Shown: positions 55,073-63,736, counted from the stretch's first letter. The stretch is DNA of 64,000 nucleotides from Chryseobacterium sp. (GCF_019236175.1 NZ_JAFAJM010000017.1:122615-186614); one strand, 5' to 3'. A program made the numbers and translations. The notes: a model not told the origin generated them from the letters alone.

Positions 55073-55621
55073 ATGAAAATGGCTAAAATTAATATCAAAA
55101 ACCTATTTTTAGGTTTAGTACTTGTTGGAAGCGCGGGTTTTGTCAATGCACAGACTACTCAAAAGGATACGGCAAATAATACCGCTGCGACAAGTCAGGC
55201 AGGTTCAGGGATTGAAGCCCTTAAGAAACAAATAGAAGCCAATCCTAAGGATGCGGAATCATTAGCAAAACTGGCAACAGCTTATCAGGAAGCGTCAGAC
55301 TGGACCAACGCTATTGAAACCTGGAAAAAAATCTCTGCTCTATTACCGGACTGGGCACCATCATACTACAGCCAGGCCTATGCTTATCAGTCTGCTAAAG
55401 ACGATGCCAATGCGAAAATCGCTTATGAAAAATATATTGCCACTGTAAAGCCGGAAGAAGTAGAACAAAATAAAAAGAATCTGGCCTACGCCTATTTTTA
55501 TCTTGCCTTTACCGAGCAGCAGACAGATCCAAATAAAGCAAAAGAACATATTGCACAGTCTATAAAATATGATCCTAGCAATCAGGATGCCATTAAACTG
55601 AGCAAGGCTTTAAACTCATAA
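55073..55621 (+). CDS. Secreted TPR-repeat protein
   Basis: 182 residues with a signal peptide ending FVNAQ. Three TPR units follow: AESLAKLATAYQEASDWTNA, WAPSYYSQAYAYQSAKDDAN and KNLAYAYFYLAFTEQQTDPNK. It is probably a protein-protein adaptor in the periplasm. MAKIN, two codons on, is an alternative start. It has its own terminator and no obvious partner. Confidence 0.8.
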   Translation: MKMAKINIKNLFLGLVLVGSAGFVNAQTTQKDTANNTAATSQAGSGIEALKKQIEANPKDAESLAKLATAYQEASDWTNAIETWKKISALLPDWAPSYYSQAYAYQSAKDDANAKIAYEKYIATVKPEEVEQNKKNLAYAYFYLAFTEQQTDPNKAKEHIAQSIKYDPSNQDAIKLSKALNS

Positions 55622-55627
55622 CAACAT

Positions 55628-55656
55628 AAAATCCGGAAAATTTCCGGATTTTATTT
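55628..55656 (+). terminator. Bidirectional terminator
   Basis: AAAATCCGGAAA and TTTCCGGATTTT, a 12-bp stem between the convergent TPR and DUF1905 genes. Confidence 0.8.
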
Positions 55657-55670
55657 TTATGTCAGACTTT

Positions 55671-56159
55671 TTATTCAATTCTTTTTCCAAAAAAATCAGT
55701 TTCGCCATGAAGATGGCGGATAATCTTTTCAATATTACGCTCAATACCTGCCTCAGTTTTTAAATTATTGATATACCGGATCAGCTCATGTCTTCTTGAC
55801 GGAATTAATTTTTCAAAATTGGAAGCTGCCAGAGTACTTTGCTGAATGGCCTGTTCCAGCTTCGGATGAATCGAAATACTTCTGTCGGAATCATCATATT
55901 CCAGACTTATTTCAATGATCTCCCCTATTCTTTTAGGAGAGTTTTTCAGCATGATAAGGTTTACATACAGCCTCCATTCTCCCAGATATTTCATCAGATT
56001 CTGCTCAAATTCCTTATTATTTATCGTTCCTTTGACCGGAATCGGGCTCTTATTCTTTCCTGCGCGTTCAAAAATCTGATGCAGAATTTTTTCCGGAACA
56101 AAAACAAAAGGATTGATCCCGATAATCTCCAGTGTTGCTGTAAAATGGTTGTCTTTCAT
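55671..56159 (-). CDS. DUF1905/YdeI-type bacteriocin-protection-like protein
   Basis: 162 residues. DUF1905 beta barrel occupies residues 4-95 (FVFVPEKILHQIFERAGKNK, WRLYVNLIMLKNSPKRIGEI). The YdeI/OmdA-like helical C-terminus is 100-155 (ASNFEKLIPSRRHELIRYIN). Relatives are called bacteriocin-protection proteins because of one phenotype, but the biochemical role is unknown. A TACCTTTG box is at 56167-56174 on its strand. Confidence 0.82.
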   Translation of the reverse strand: MKDNHFTATLEIIGINPFVFVPEKILHQIFERAGKNKSPIPVKGTINNKEFEQNLMKYLGEWRLYVNLIMLKNSPKRIGEIIEISLEYDDSDRSISIHPKLEQAIQQSTLAASNFEKLIPSRRHELIRYINNLKTEAGIERNIEKIIRHLHGETDFFGKRIE

Positions 56160-56326
56160 GGGATAACAAAGGTACGATTTTAGGCGTAAGATTGTGAGAG
56201 ATGAGCCTGGGAAATTTCTCAGAACCTCCTGGAGATAAACCTCCTGATTGCTGTCAAAAATTCATACCAAAGAACTCAATTAAATCACCTATCTTTGTTG
56301 GAATAAATCTATTTAATTTTAACGAG

Positions 56327-56980
56327 ATGAAATTTTTTATTGACACAGCTAATTTAGAGCAAATCAAAGAAGCTAAAGACCTTGGTATTCTGGATGGTGT
56401 AACTACCAATCCTTCATTAATGGCTAAAGAAGGAATCCAGGGAGCTGAAGCAATCAAAAACCATTACAAAACGATCTGCGAACTTGTAGACGGAGATATT
56501 TCTGCAGAAGTACTTTCTACTACATATGAAGAAATGATCAAAGAAGGAGACGAATTGGCTGCTATCCATCCAAATATCGTTGTTAAAATCCCAATGATCA
56601 AGGACGGTATCAAAGCATTAAAGTATTTTTCTGATAAAGGAATCAAAACAAACTGTACGTTGATTTTTTCTCCAGGACAGGCTCTTTTAGCGGCTAAAGC
56701 CGGAGCTACTTATGTTTCTCCTTTCTTAGGAAGACTGGATGATATTTCTACTGACGGATTAAACCTTATTCAGGAGATCAGATTGATTTTTGATAACTAT
56801 ATGTTTGAAACTGAAATCTTAGCGGCTTCTATCCGTCACTCTATGCATATCATTGACTGTGCTAAAATCGGGGCGGATGTAATTACATCTCCGCTTCCTC
56901 CGATCTTGAGTTTGTTGAAACACCCTTTGACAGACAGCGGACTGGCTCAGTTTATTTCAGATTCTCAGAAATTAGCTTAA
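56327..56980 (+). CDS. fsa: Fructose-6-phosphate aldolase / small transaldolase
   Basis: 217 residues, the size of the FSA/short transaldolase family. [16 protein letters not shown] begins the barrel. [13 protein letters not shown] is its first signature, VVKIPM and [20 protein letters not shown] hold the region of the Schiff-base lysine (the Lys in VKIP), and SPFLGRLDD follows. The start is at ATG 56327; an upstream extension of the frame to 56201 lacks protein character. TATCTTTG at 56290-56297 is the probable -7 box. Confidence 0.92.
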   Translation: MKFFIDTANLEQIKEAKDLGILDGVTTNPSLMAKEGIQGAEAIKNHYKTICELVDGDISAEVLSTTYEEMIKEGDELAAIHPNIVVKIPMIKDGIKALKYFSDKGIKTNCTLIFSPGQALLAAKAGATYVSPFLGRLDDISTDGLNLIQEIRLIFDNYMFETEILAASIRHSMHIIDCAKIGADVITSPLPPILSLLKHPLTDSGLAQFISDSQKLA

Positions 56981-57005
56981 GAATCGGCCATCAGACACCC
57001 TATAA

Positions 57006-57033
57006 AAATCCCGGTTTACGTCCGGGATTTTCT
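57006..57033 (+). terminator. Bidirectional terminator of fsa
   Basis: AAATCCCGG and CCGGGATTT around TTTACGT, followed by T's; the sugar acetyltransferase gene converges from the right. Confidence 0.8.
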
Positions 57034-57058
57034 ATTTATCTTATCCTCAGAGAGGAGG

Positions 57059-57616
57059 CTATTCAATATTTTTAACCACTTTACAGGGATTTCCTACAGC
57101 AACCACATTGTCCGGGATATCTTTAGTCACCACACTTCCCGCTCCTATTACAGTATTATTTCCTATACTGACTCCCGGCAGAACGACTACATTTCCTCCC
57201 AGCCAGACATTATCTCCGATAATAATGGGATGTGCATATTCCAACCCTTCATTCCTCTGTTTTACATCAAGCGGGTGCCCGGCTGTATATAAGCTGCAGT
57301 TAGGACCAATAAAAACATTATCACCAAATTTCACTTTAGCACAATCTAATATAACAAGGTTGTGATTGGCATAAAAATTTTCTCCGACTTCAATATTATA
57401 TCCGTAGTCACACCAGAAAACAGGTTCTATACAAATTCTCTCCTTTACATTTCCCAGAATTTTCCGGATTAATCTGTTTCTGTTTTCTTCTTCAGAATTC
57501 CGAAGCTCATTATAGTCCCGACAAAGATCTTTACAGGTCATCCGCTCATTAATTAATTCCTGATCATAATTGGCATTATATAAAAGTCCTGCAGCACATT
57601 TTTCTTTTTCTGTCAT
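57059..57616 (-). CDS. maa: Maltose/sugar O-acetyltransferase (left-handed beta helix)
   Basis: 185 residues. The N-terminal Mac domain (KCAAGLLYNANYDQELINER) leads into hexapeptide repeats: VFIGPNCSLYTAGHPLDV with the catalytic His, then IGDNVWLGGNVVVLPGVSIG and NTVIGAGSVVTKDIPDNVVA. It transfers acetyl from acetyl-CoA to a sugar such as maltose or galactoside; the true acceptor is uncertain. It stands alone. Confidence 0.9.
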   Translation of the reverse strand: MTEKEKCAAGLLYNANYDQELINERMTCKDLCRDYNELRNSEEENRNRLIRKILGNVKERICIEPVFWCDYGYNIEVGENFYANHNLVILDCAKVKFGDNVFIGPNCSLYTAGHPLDVKQRNEGLEYAHPIIIGDNVWLGGNVVVLPGVSIGNNTVIGAGSVVTKDIPDNVVAVGNPCKVVKNIE

Positions 57617-57705
57617 TATAAGTCTAAAAATTAAAGATTAAAATTTCAGCTACAAACCTGGTTTACATTCTGTAATACCGTCTATTATCCAAAGATAAAA
57701 AAGAA

Positions 57706-57730
57706 AACAGGACACTAAATGCATCCTGTT
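57706..57730 (-). terminator. Terminator of the GLPGLI gene
   Basis: Minus strand AACAGGA, 11 bases, TCCTGTT and a T-rich run. Confidence 0.6.
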
Positions 57731-57750
57731 CACATTAAAAATGAATAATT

Positions 57751-58656
57751 TCAGTTCATCAGATCCGGTTCAATCGGATTATTATCTTTCAGAAGGGATT
57801 CCTTCGTTCTTTTTTCCATTTCTCTAAGTACTTCATTAGGGTCTGAAAATTCTTTCCCGTCAGCCGTTTTCACTTTGAAAGCCACTTTAGCATTGGTATC
57901 TCCCCCATTTTTCATCATCAGTTCCCTCATATTTTTAGTAGGATCATTAACATAGGCTTTCCATGCTTTTTTAAACTGATCTTCTGTAATTTCGATTTCT
58001 TTACCAAAAAGCCCCGTTATTTTCACATTTTCAGGCAACTGAGGTTCTTTTTCAGTGTTAGGTATTTTTATGGTTTTATTGCCTACAAGTGTCATTCTGT
58101 GAGAACCTGTAGTATCTTCAATCTTTACGATCAGTCCGGGAAGGCCATAAAATTTATAAGGGCCGTCCTGAAGAGGAATATCCGTGGAGAACCATGCTAT
58201 CCATTCTCTTCCTCCGAAACCAGTAGTTGCCTTTTGGGTACTATATTCTCCTATTTTTTGTTTGTCCGGCAATATTTTCCATTCGGGTTTTTGATCTTCT
58301 TTTATTTTATACTTGTCCATCGAAATATTTCTGAACAAATACGTTTTAAAATCCGGATACTGTTTAGTTACTTTATAAGAAATCTGTCCCGGTTTTTCTC
58401 TTTTGTTAACACTGATACTTCCACTACCTGATTTAAGCTGTTTTTCAAGATCAGCCTTTCCTGTGGAATCAGCCACAAACGTATCATGGCTATAATAGTT
58501 TGATCCGTTTTTATCGATATCCAGAAGCATCATTTCTTTTTTTACATCTTCTTTATTTCGGGAATCCGGGATAAATGTGTACTCGTAAAAAAAACGGTTG
58601 ATCTGGCCATGGGCAATCACCCCTAAAAACATAAAAAACAGCATTTTATATTTCAT
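57751..58656 (-). CDS. GLPGLI-family secreted protein
   Basis: 301 residues from the ATG at 58656. This start gives the signal peptide MKYKMLFFMFLGVIAHGQ; an upstream ATG (58698) would add 14 unlikely residues and sit in the terminator. The family signature FYGLPGLIVKIEDTTG is intact near residue 180, preceded by EWIAWFSTDIPLQDGPYKF. These exported proteins are very common in Bacteroidota and have no established function. Here the gene lies directly downstream of the M56 sensor gene, separated by a terminator. Confidence 0.88.
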   Translation of the reverse strand: MKYKMLFFMFLGVIAHGQINRFFYEYTFIPDSRNKEDVKKEMMLLDIDKNGSNYYSHDTFVADSTGKADLEKQLKSGSGSISVNKREKPGQISYKVTKQYPDFKTYLFRNISMDKYKIKEDQKPEWKILPDKQKIGEYSTQKATTGFGGREWIAWFSTDIPLQDGPYKFYGLPGLIVKIEDTTGSHRMTLVGNKTIKIPNTEKEPQLPENVKITGLFGKEIEITEDQFKKAWKAYVNDPTKNMRELMMKNGGDTNAKVAFKVKTADGKEFSDPNEVLREMEKRTKESLLKDNNPIEPDLMN

Positions 58657-58674
58657 AATAAACGGTATATAAAA

Positions 58675-58703
58675 AAGCTTTGCCAACTGTATTGACAAAG
58701 CTT
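58675..58703 (-). terminator. Terminator of the BlaI/M56 operon
   Basis: Minus strand AAGCTTTG and CAAAGCTT enclose an inner TCAA/TTGG pairing, followed by six T's, just past the M56 stop. Confidence 0.75.
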
Positions 58704-58712
58704 AATAGTATT

Positions 58713-60521
58713 TTATTTCTTTGTCTGAATTCTTATTTCGCCTCGTGTTCCTCTTAATTTATTTTCTTTCATAACATTAATACTGGCAATCGTTTCAGAT
58801 TTTAAAGCATTCACTTCTTCTTTTGAAACTTCTCTGCCGTCTACAAAGAACCTCACATCATCCCAGCCGCTCATATTAAATTTCTTAATGCCACTCATTG
58901 CAACATTTCCCTGCCCGTCTTTTTTAATATAGTCAGCCTGCATCACCATTACTTTAGGAGATGTATTAAAACTGAAGCTTCTGAAATTATTGGATTTTTC
59001 GGCTTCTATTCTGGCTACTTCGCTCTCTTTTCTGGCTCTGTTACTTTCCTGACTTGCTCTTTCACTCTCTATTCTGGCCTTTTCACCTTCTTTCATTGCT
59101 TTCTGAGCTTCCACTTTAGCTTTTTCTGCCTCTCTTTTGGCATTTTCCGCCTCGCGTTTGATATCTCTGAGCTCTTTCTTGCTTAAGCCTCCTGTATGTT
59201 GATACATGATATTTCCTGATTTGAGAACCTTTATTTTCGGATTACCAGGAACATTGGGAGCGGCAGGCAGTTCTGGCAGTTCTGGTATTTCAATATGAGA
59301 GACATCCGGAACTTCCACATTTAAATTTTCCAGCTCTTTCATTTTGTTTTTCCACTCAGCAGATTTAAAGTAACGATCTGCTTTCAGAGATTCTTCCCCT
59401 GCAATTTTCCCTATTTCCGAAGCCAGTAAACTTATTTCTTCAACCTTTTTATCAAAAGCTGCACTTTCAGGTTTCAGTTTACTCAATTCTTTACCTTTGC
59501 TGTCAATCTTTTTTTGAAGCTCATCCAGTTTTATCTGATTTTCAGATTTCTTTGGCGTTGGATCATTAACAGTCTCCTGCTCATTTTTTTCAGGTCTTAC
59601 CGTATCTTTTTTAATTTCAGATACTGCTTTTTTAATAGACTGATTTGTTTTTTCTATCTCTTTATTTTCTGCATTTACCATATAAGTAAAAGCAATTGTA
59701 AATAAAACCGGCAATGCAAAAATTCTTCGCGCATACCCGAATTTGGTTTTTGGTTTTTGTAACATCTTAAGTCTTTTTTTAAGGTTTGAACTAAGAAACG
59801 GACTGGCAGCAGGCAACTGTGTTCCGGAAAAGTGGCTTGCTAAAAGCATCTGCGCAAATGCTTGGGTGTCCGAATGTTTTACGGCTTTTTTATCAGCCAG
59901 ATATTCATGGATTAGATTAATTTCCCGTTTGATAATATGAAAAAACGGATTGAACCAGAAAACAGAAGTAATAACTTCGATAAAAATCTTATCAAACGAA
60001 TGTTTCTGCTCAATATGTACCATTTCATGTTTTAAGATCTGTTTACCTATCTCGGAGTTCAGTACAATAGTATTTTTCCAGAAGAGATTCTTAAAATAGG
60101 AAAAGGGAGCTTCTGTCAGATTTGTACGGTAAAAATTAATCCCGTCAAAACTTTCTTTCTGAAACTGTTTTTTAAATTGCTGGATTTTGATAATTCCATA
60201 CGTCAGTTTCCCTAAAAAATAGAGAGAAACAAGTCCCAGAGCTGAAAAAATAATGTTAAAATAAATGTGACCATGGTCTATATTTTTTTCTGAATTAAAA
60301 TTTTGAATCTTATCAAGAAGCCTATACACTTCATTATTCACTTCGATTGTAAAATCATCTATCCTGATCAGAGGCAACAGCAATGAGATCAACATTGCAG
60401 ACAATAAGTAAAATCTGTTATAATGGTGAAATGTCTTGTCTTTTAAAGACAACTGATAATACAGAAACATTACACCTGAACATAAAATTACTTTTCCAAA
60501 GTATAGAAGTATGGCTTCCAT
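58713..60521 (-). CDS. M56 BlaR1-like sensor peptidase with heptad coil and plug-like tail
   Basis: 602 residues. The first 280 are the BlaR1 peptidase region, with membrane segments around 5-25, 38-54, 88-110, 178-195 and 267-283. The zinc site is HEMVH (165-169), followed by NLIHEYLADKKAV (202-214). The external part has a proline-rich link (EIPELPELPAAPNVPG, 411-426), eight exact heptads at 456-511 (REAENAK type) and a terminal segment 565-602 with SETIASINVMKENKLRG and EIRIQTKK. That segment resembles the plug end of TonB-dependent receptors. No penicillin-binding domain is present, so the signal is not a beta-lactam. It should cleave the BlaI-type repressor encoded upstream. Confidence 0.9.
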   Translation of the reverse strand: MEAILLYFGKVILCSGVMFLYYQLSLKDKTFHHYNRFYLLSAMLISLLLPLIRIDDFTIEVNNEVYRLLDKIQNFNSEKNIDHGHIYFNIIFSALGLVSLYFLGKLTYGIIKIQQFKKQFQKESFDGINFYRTNLTEAPFSYFKNLFWKNTIVLNSEIGKQILKHEMVHIEQKHSFDKIFIEVITSVFWFNPFFHIIKREINLIHEYLADKKAVKHSDTQAFAQMLLASHFSGTQLPAASPFLSSNLKKRLKMLQKPKTKFGYARRIFALPVLFTIAFTYMVNAENKEIEKTNQSIKKAVSEIKKDTVRPEKNEQETVNDPTPKKSENQIKLDELQKKIDSKGKELSKLKPESAAFDKKVEEISLLASEIGKIAGEESLKADRYFKSAEWKNKMKELENLNVEVPDVSHIEIPELPELPAAPNVPGNPKIKVLKSGNIMYQHTGGLSKKELRDIKREAENAKREAEKAKVEAQKAMKEGEKARIESERASQESNRARKESEVARIEAEKSNNFRSFSFNTSPKVMVMQADYIKKDGQGNVAMSGIKKFNMSGWDDVRFFVDGREVSKEEVNALKSETIASINVMKENKLRGTRGEIRIQTKK

Positions 60522-60527
60522 GATGTG

Positions 60528-60893
60528 TTAGTTTTTCTTTTTAAGTTCGTCTAATAGCATTTCAAGATCCTCTACACTCATTTCATTCTTTTCTACAAGG
60601 AACGAAACAGCACTTTTATAAGAACCTTTAAAATAATTTTTCACAAGGCTTTTTATTGTTTTCCCTGAATATTGCTCCTTTGAAATCAATGGAAAATATT
60701 CATGCTGTCTACCGTATACGTGATAGTCTACAAATTCTTTATCCTTTAAAACTTTTAAAATGGTAGATACGGTATTGGTATGGGGTTTAGGTTCCGGAAA
60801 AAGATCCAGAACATCTTTAAGAAATCCTTTTTCTATTTTCCATAAATACTGCATCACCTGTTCTTCCGCTTTTGTTAAAGTCTGAATTTTCAT
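60528..60893 (-). CDS. BlaI/MecI/CopY-family repressor
   Basis: 121 residues. The winged helix covers LTKAEEQVMQYLWKIEKGFL and NTVSTILKVLKDKEFVDYHV with the wing GRQHEYFPLIS. The C-terminal dimerisation helices end LEMLLDELKKK. The family binds TACA-n2-TGTA-like dyads and is inactivated by proteolysis from its M56 partner, encoded six bases downstream. An exact TACA-AA-TGTA site overlaps its own -7 box. Confidence 0.93.
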   Translation of the reverse strand: MKIQTLTKAEEQVMQYLWKIEKGFLKDVLDLFPEPKPHTNTVSTILKVLKDKEFVDYHVYGRQHEYFPLISKEQYSGKTIKSLVKNYFKGSYKSAVSFLVEKNEMSVEDLEMLLDELKKKN

Positions 60894-61228
60894 ATCCTGT
60901 TCATTTAATCATTTATGATATTAAATGTATATCATTCTATATCACTAAGAAATTAGTTATACAAATGTAGAAATAATTTTGATCCAAACAACTATTTTTT
61001 TAGTGATAGATAATAAAAACAATCTATCTGACTGTAAATCAGTAAAATAAAATTCAATTAAATATATTAATTTATTAATAAGACCAATTCACTCTCTATC
61101 TAATCAGCATAAAAAAAGCAGTTTCCTCTTGAAATTCTTAAAACTTGTTAATTTTTATTAAATAAAATTAAAATGAAATTTGTTTTAACCGGGAAATTAT
61201 ATTTATTTTAGTGCCTTAAAAATTTCTC
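60894..61228. other. 335-base divergent regulatory region of the BlaI operon
   Basis: Very AT-rich. It contains the BlaI promoter/operator and a wider dyad; no gene is seen. Confidence 0.6.
60940..61008 (-). promoter_or_regulatory. BlaI operon promoter, TACA-AA-TGTA operator and outer dyad
   Basis: On the minus strand GTTG (60989-60992), exactly 19 bases, TACATTTG (60962-60969). The operator TACAAATGTA at 60960-60969 covers the -7 box. TATCACTAA (60940-60948) and TTAGTGATA (61000-61008) form a second, wider inverted repeat around the promoter, possibly for another regulator. Confidence 0.72.
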
Positions 61229-61810
61229 ATGAAAAGATATAATTTATTGATTGTACTCCTATTGCTTATTTTTAACGTTACTACGGCTCAAAAGAAGAAA
61301 TCTCCGGCAGCTGATCTTAGCGTACTAAAAGATACAAAATCGAAAATCGAGGCTACAGTACCATTAGTTATTCAGCATCTTCAGACCATTGCTACTAAAG
61401 AAGGAGATAATAGCATTCTTACCAACGGAAAAATTATGGTGGGAAAAGAATATAAAACCTTAGAATCTGAATGGTTTTTGTACAGAAATAATATGAAAAA
61501 CTGTATTCTCAATAATTCTTCTAAAAAAGCAAAAAAATGTATGGAATATCATACATTATACATGAGAAATACCCTTGTGAATTATAACAACTATATCACT
61601 AATCTTACCCGAAAAAATGGTTATCTGGGAGTAGAAGGCGATACCAAGTTTGATTTTAAACCAGCTGATATTGCTACAAAATTAAGTGAAGCTTATTTTA
61701 ATGCCAATGATGCAGCAGGAAGAATGAAAGGAGATCAGAAAAGAGAATTTCTGGATCAGACCATGTCTGATGACAATAAGCTGACTCCTTATGCGCAGCT
61801 TGCACCATAA
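61229..61810 (+). CDS. Small secreted protein, unknown function
   Basis: 193 residues with a signal peptide of about 21 residues (LLIVLLLLIFNVTTAQ). The mature part is basic and helix-rich, with a C-x17-C pair (NCILNN and KCMEYH). No family is recognised. The divergent location from the BlaI operon leaves open that it shares control by the outer dyad. Confidence 0.65.
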   Translation: MKRYNLLIVLLLLIFNVTTAQKKKSPAADLSVLKDTKSKIEATVPLVIQHLQTIATKEGDNSILTNGKIMVGKEYKTLESEWFLYRNNMKNCILNNSSKKAKKCMEYHTLYMRNTLVNYNNYITNLTRKNGYLGVEGDTKFDFKPADIATKLSEAYFNANDAAGRMKGDQKREFLDQTMSDDNKLTPYAQLAP

Positions 61811-61836
61811 CAGCGCACCTATTTATATAAAAAAAC

Positions 61837-61868
61837 AAAAAGAGAACTGTAGACAGTTCTCTTTTTTT
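61837..61868 (+). terminator. Terminator of the small secreted protein gene
   Basis: AAAAAGAGAACTG and CAGTTCTCTTTTT, a perfect 13-bp stem with TAGA loop and extra T's. Confidence 0.85.
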
Positions 61869-61870
61869 GT

Positions 61871-61967
61871 GAGCAAAAATCTCCGCCAAAAGCAGTTTTG
61901 TGGTACTAATCATAAAACCGTGGGGGAAAAAGTAGAAAATGTGGCGGAGATAGTTTTGCTTGTGCTC
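61871..61967. repeat. Imperfect terminal inverted repeat element
   Basis: GAGCAAAAATCTCCGCC (61871-61887) reappears inverted at 61943-61967 as GGCGGAGATAG and TTTTGCTTGTGCTC, with a few extra bases. The 97-base unit has no gene. It looks like a small non-autonomous element or a recombination site remnant. Confidence 0.45.
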
Positions 61968-62100
61968 TTTATCATCAATTGTCCTAAAATTCGGATCACA
62001 AAGAGCTTTACAAAAATAGAATTATACCCCTTTCCGGTGAAAAAATAAATGTAGAATTAAATTGTGATCAATGTAGAAGTAATTCTACCTAACAAGCATT

Positions 62101-62547
62101 CTATCCCCACCAGTAATAATAATTGTGAAGCCCGTCATATTCAAATCCACAACGGGGATACAACCTATTACCAATATCATTGGTTTTCTCTGTTTCCAGC
62201 ATCAGCCCGCAGGCTCCGGTTTCCTCACACCATTGTTTACAACGATCAATTAAAGCTACCGAAAGACCCTTACCTCTATAATCGGGATGTACAAATAAAT
62301 CGCTTAACAGCCATTGTTTTTGCAATCGGGTATAATGGAATAATTTGTACAGTTGTACAAATCCTACTGCTTTTCCATCAGCCATCGCAAGAAAAATATC
62401 GGATTCACTGTTTAAAAATCTTTCTTTCAAAAATGTTTTTCCCTTTTCCACATCTGATTCCTGTCTGTAAAAGACACGATAAAGATTAAATAGTTCTGCT
62501 GTTTCATTAAGATCCTCGAGACTTGCTTTTTTAATTGTGTAATTCAT
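62101..62547 (-). CDS. GNAT-family N-acetyltransferase
   Basis: 148 residues, a complete GNAT domain. IFLAMADGKAVGFVQLYKLF is strands 2-4. LLSDLFVHPDYRGKGLSVALIDRCKQW contains the R-G-K-G-L loop for CoA. GLMLETEKTNDIGNRLYPRCGFEYDGLHNYYYWW closes the fold. The N-terminal MNYTIKKASLEDL is typical. The acceptor is not known. Confidence 0.88.
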   Translation of the reverse strand: MNYTIKKASLEDLNETAELFNLYRVFYRQESDVEKGKTFLKERFLNSESDIFLAMADGKAVGFVQLYKLFHYTRLQKQWLLSDLFVHPDYRGKGLSVALIDRCKQWCEETGACGLMLETEKTNDIGNRLYPRCGFEYDGLHNYYYWWG

Positions 62548-62733
62548 TATTATATTGGTTTTAATTAACGCTGCAAAAGTAATCGCAAACAGGACTACTC
62601 TTATCGTCCAGATTGAGTTATATAAATAGTCCAGAGTAATTTTTCTTTTACAAATAATCTATGATGAATACCGCATGTTTCGGATTGTATTCCCATTCAT
62701 AACATCAGATCTTTGTCTCATAAAATCAATACA

Positions 62734-63447
62734 ATGACAGATACTCTTCAAAGAATTAAAAATACAGACTGGCAGGATATCACTGAAAAAATGCATCAGA
62801 AAGGATACGCAGTAATTTCCAATCTGTTGTCCGATGATGAATGTGAAATGCTGAAATCAGGGTATAACTATTCAGGGCTTTACCGTAAAACGGTGGTGAT
62901 GGCCCGTCATCGGTTCGGATCAGGAGAATATAAATATTATGATTATCCCTTACCCGACCTGATACAAACTTTACGAACGCATATATATACTCATCTAGCA
63001 CCTATTGCCAACTCCTGGTTTAAAGCTTTACATATCGGGACAGAATTTCCGCCGGAACATGAAACATTTTTAAAACAATGTCACAATAACGGCCAGAAAA
63101 AGGCTACTGCTTTAATTTTAAAATATGAAACAGGCGGCTTCAACACCTTACATCAGGATTTATATGGTGATATTTATTTTCCTATCCAGATGGTATTATT
63201 TCTGAGTGAGCCTGAAAAAGATTTTACAGGCGGAGAATTTGTTATAACTCAGCACATTCCACGCGCTCAGTCTAAAGCCATTGTTTTACAGCCCAAAAAA
63301 GGAGATATTCTTATTTTCACAACGAATTTTAAACCTGAAAAAGGTGTGAAAGGATATTACAGAGTCAATATGAAACACGGAGTCAGTGAGCTAAAAGAAG
63401 GCTGTCGTTATACATTAGGAATTATCTTTCATGACGCCATTAATTAA
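62734..63447 (+). CDS. 2-oxoglutarate/Fe(II) oxygenase (Ada-linked type)
   Basis: 237 residues from ATG 62734 (a TTG seven codons upstream is less likely). A double-stranded beta helix: LHQDLYGDIYFPIQMVLFL holds the iron His-x-Asp. GGEFVITQHIPRAQSKAI follows, and RVNMKHGVSEL gives the distal His, after the 2OG-binding basic residue in KGYYRVNM. The substrate is unknown. The gene 11 bases downstream encodes an Ada-type zinc domain, a pairing I know from putative alkylation-damage operons, so a DNA- or RNA-demethylating role is a fair inference. It lacks AlkB-specific sequences. Confidence 0.85.
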   Translation: MTDTLQRIKNTDWQDITEKMHQKGYAVISNLLSDDECEMLKSGYNYSGLYRKTVVMARHRFGSGEYKYYDYPLPDLIQTLRTHIYTHLAPIANSWFKALHIGTEFPPEHETFLKQCHNNGQKKATALILKYETGGFNTLHQDLYGDIYFPIQMVLFLSEPEKDFTGGEFVITQHIPRAQSKAIVLQPKKGDILIFTTNFKPEKGVKGYYRVNMKHGVSELKEGCRYTLGIIFHDAIN

Positions 63448-63458
63448 AATACCATATA

Positions 63459-63710
63459 ATGATTGCCCATTCTCAGCTATCAGACTTTTTGCTAAAAAAT
63501 AAAATCCGAAACGGGGAAATTTGTTTAGGAGGAAACAGCACGCTGAAAATCTATGGCCGGCTCCAATGTAAGTCAGGCAAAAGAATGAAAAAGGAAAACC
63601 GGGTTTTCTTTAAAAATAAAACAGAGGCTTTACAAAATGGCTACAGACCTTGCGGACATTGTATGAAAGAGGAATATAAAAAATGGAAAAGCACCATAAA
63701 CCCGCTTTAA
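63459..63710 (+). CDS. Stand-alone Ada-type metal-binding domain protein
   Basis: 83 residues. IYGRLQCKSGKRMKKENRVF and the closing NGYRPCGHCMKEEYKKWK are the zinc-binding fold of Ada's N-terminus, where one Cys takes a methyl group from DNA phosphotriesters. The four Cys are C-S-G-K... and C-x2-C plus the first in EICLGG. No AraC helix-turn-helix and no methyltransferase domain are fused, so it cannot regulate by itself as Ada does. It is probably translated with the oxygenase gene upstream. Confidence 0.8.
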   Translation: MIAHSQLSDFLLKNKIRNGEICLGGNSTLKIYGRLQCKSGKRMKKENRVFFKNKTEALQNGYRPCGHCMKEEYKKWKSTINPL

Positions 63711-63736
63711 CTCCATTCGCTTTCGTTCTGCAATAC

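Noticed and set aside
56201..56326. N-terminal extension of fructose-6-phosphate aldolase
   Set aside because: The first 42 codons lack family similarity and include the probable promoter; the ATG at 56327 gives the normal start.
58713..60893. BlaI/M56 pair as beta-lactam resistance
   Set aside because: No beta-lactamase or penicillin-binding sensor domain is present near or within these genes.
61791..62048. 85-codon plus-strand frame after the secreted protein gene
   Set aside because: It begins inside that gene and crosses its terminator and the inverted-repeat element. No start signal.
62064..62489. 141-codon plus-strand frame
   Set aside because: It lies entirely antisense to a complete GNAT gene.
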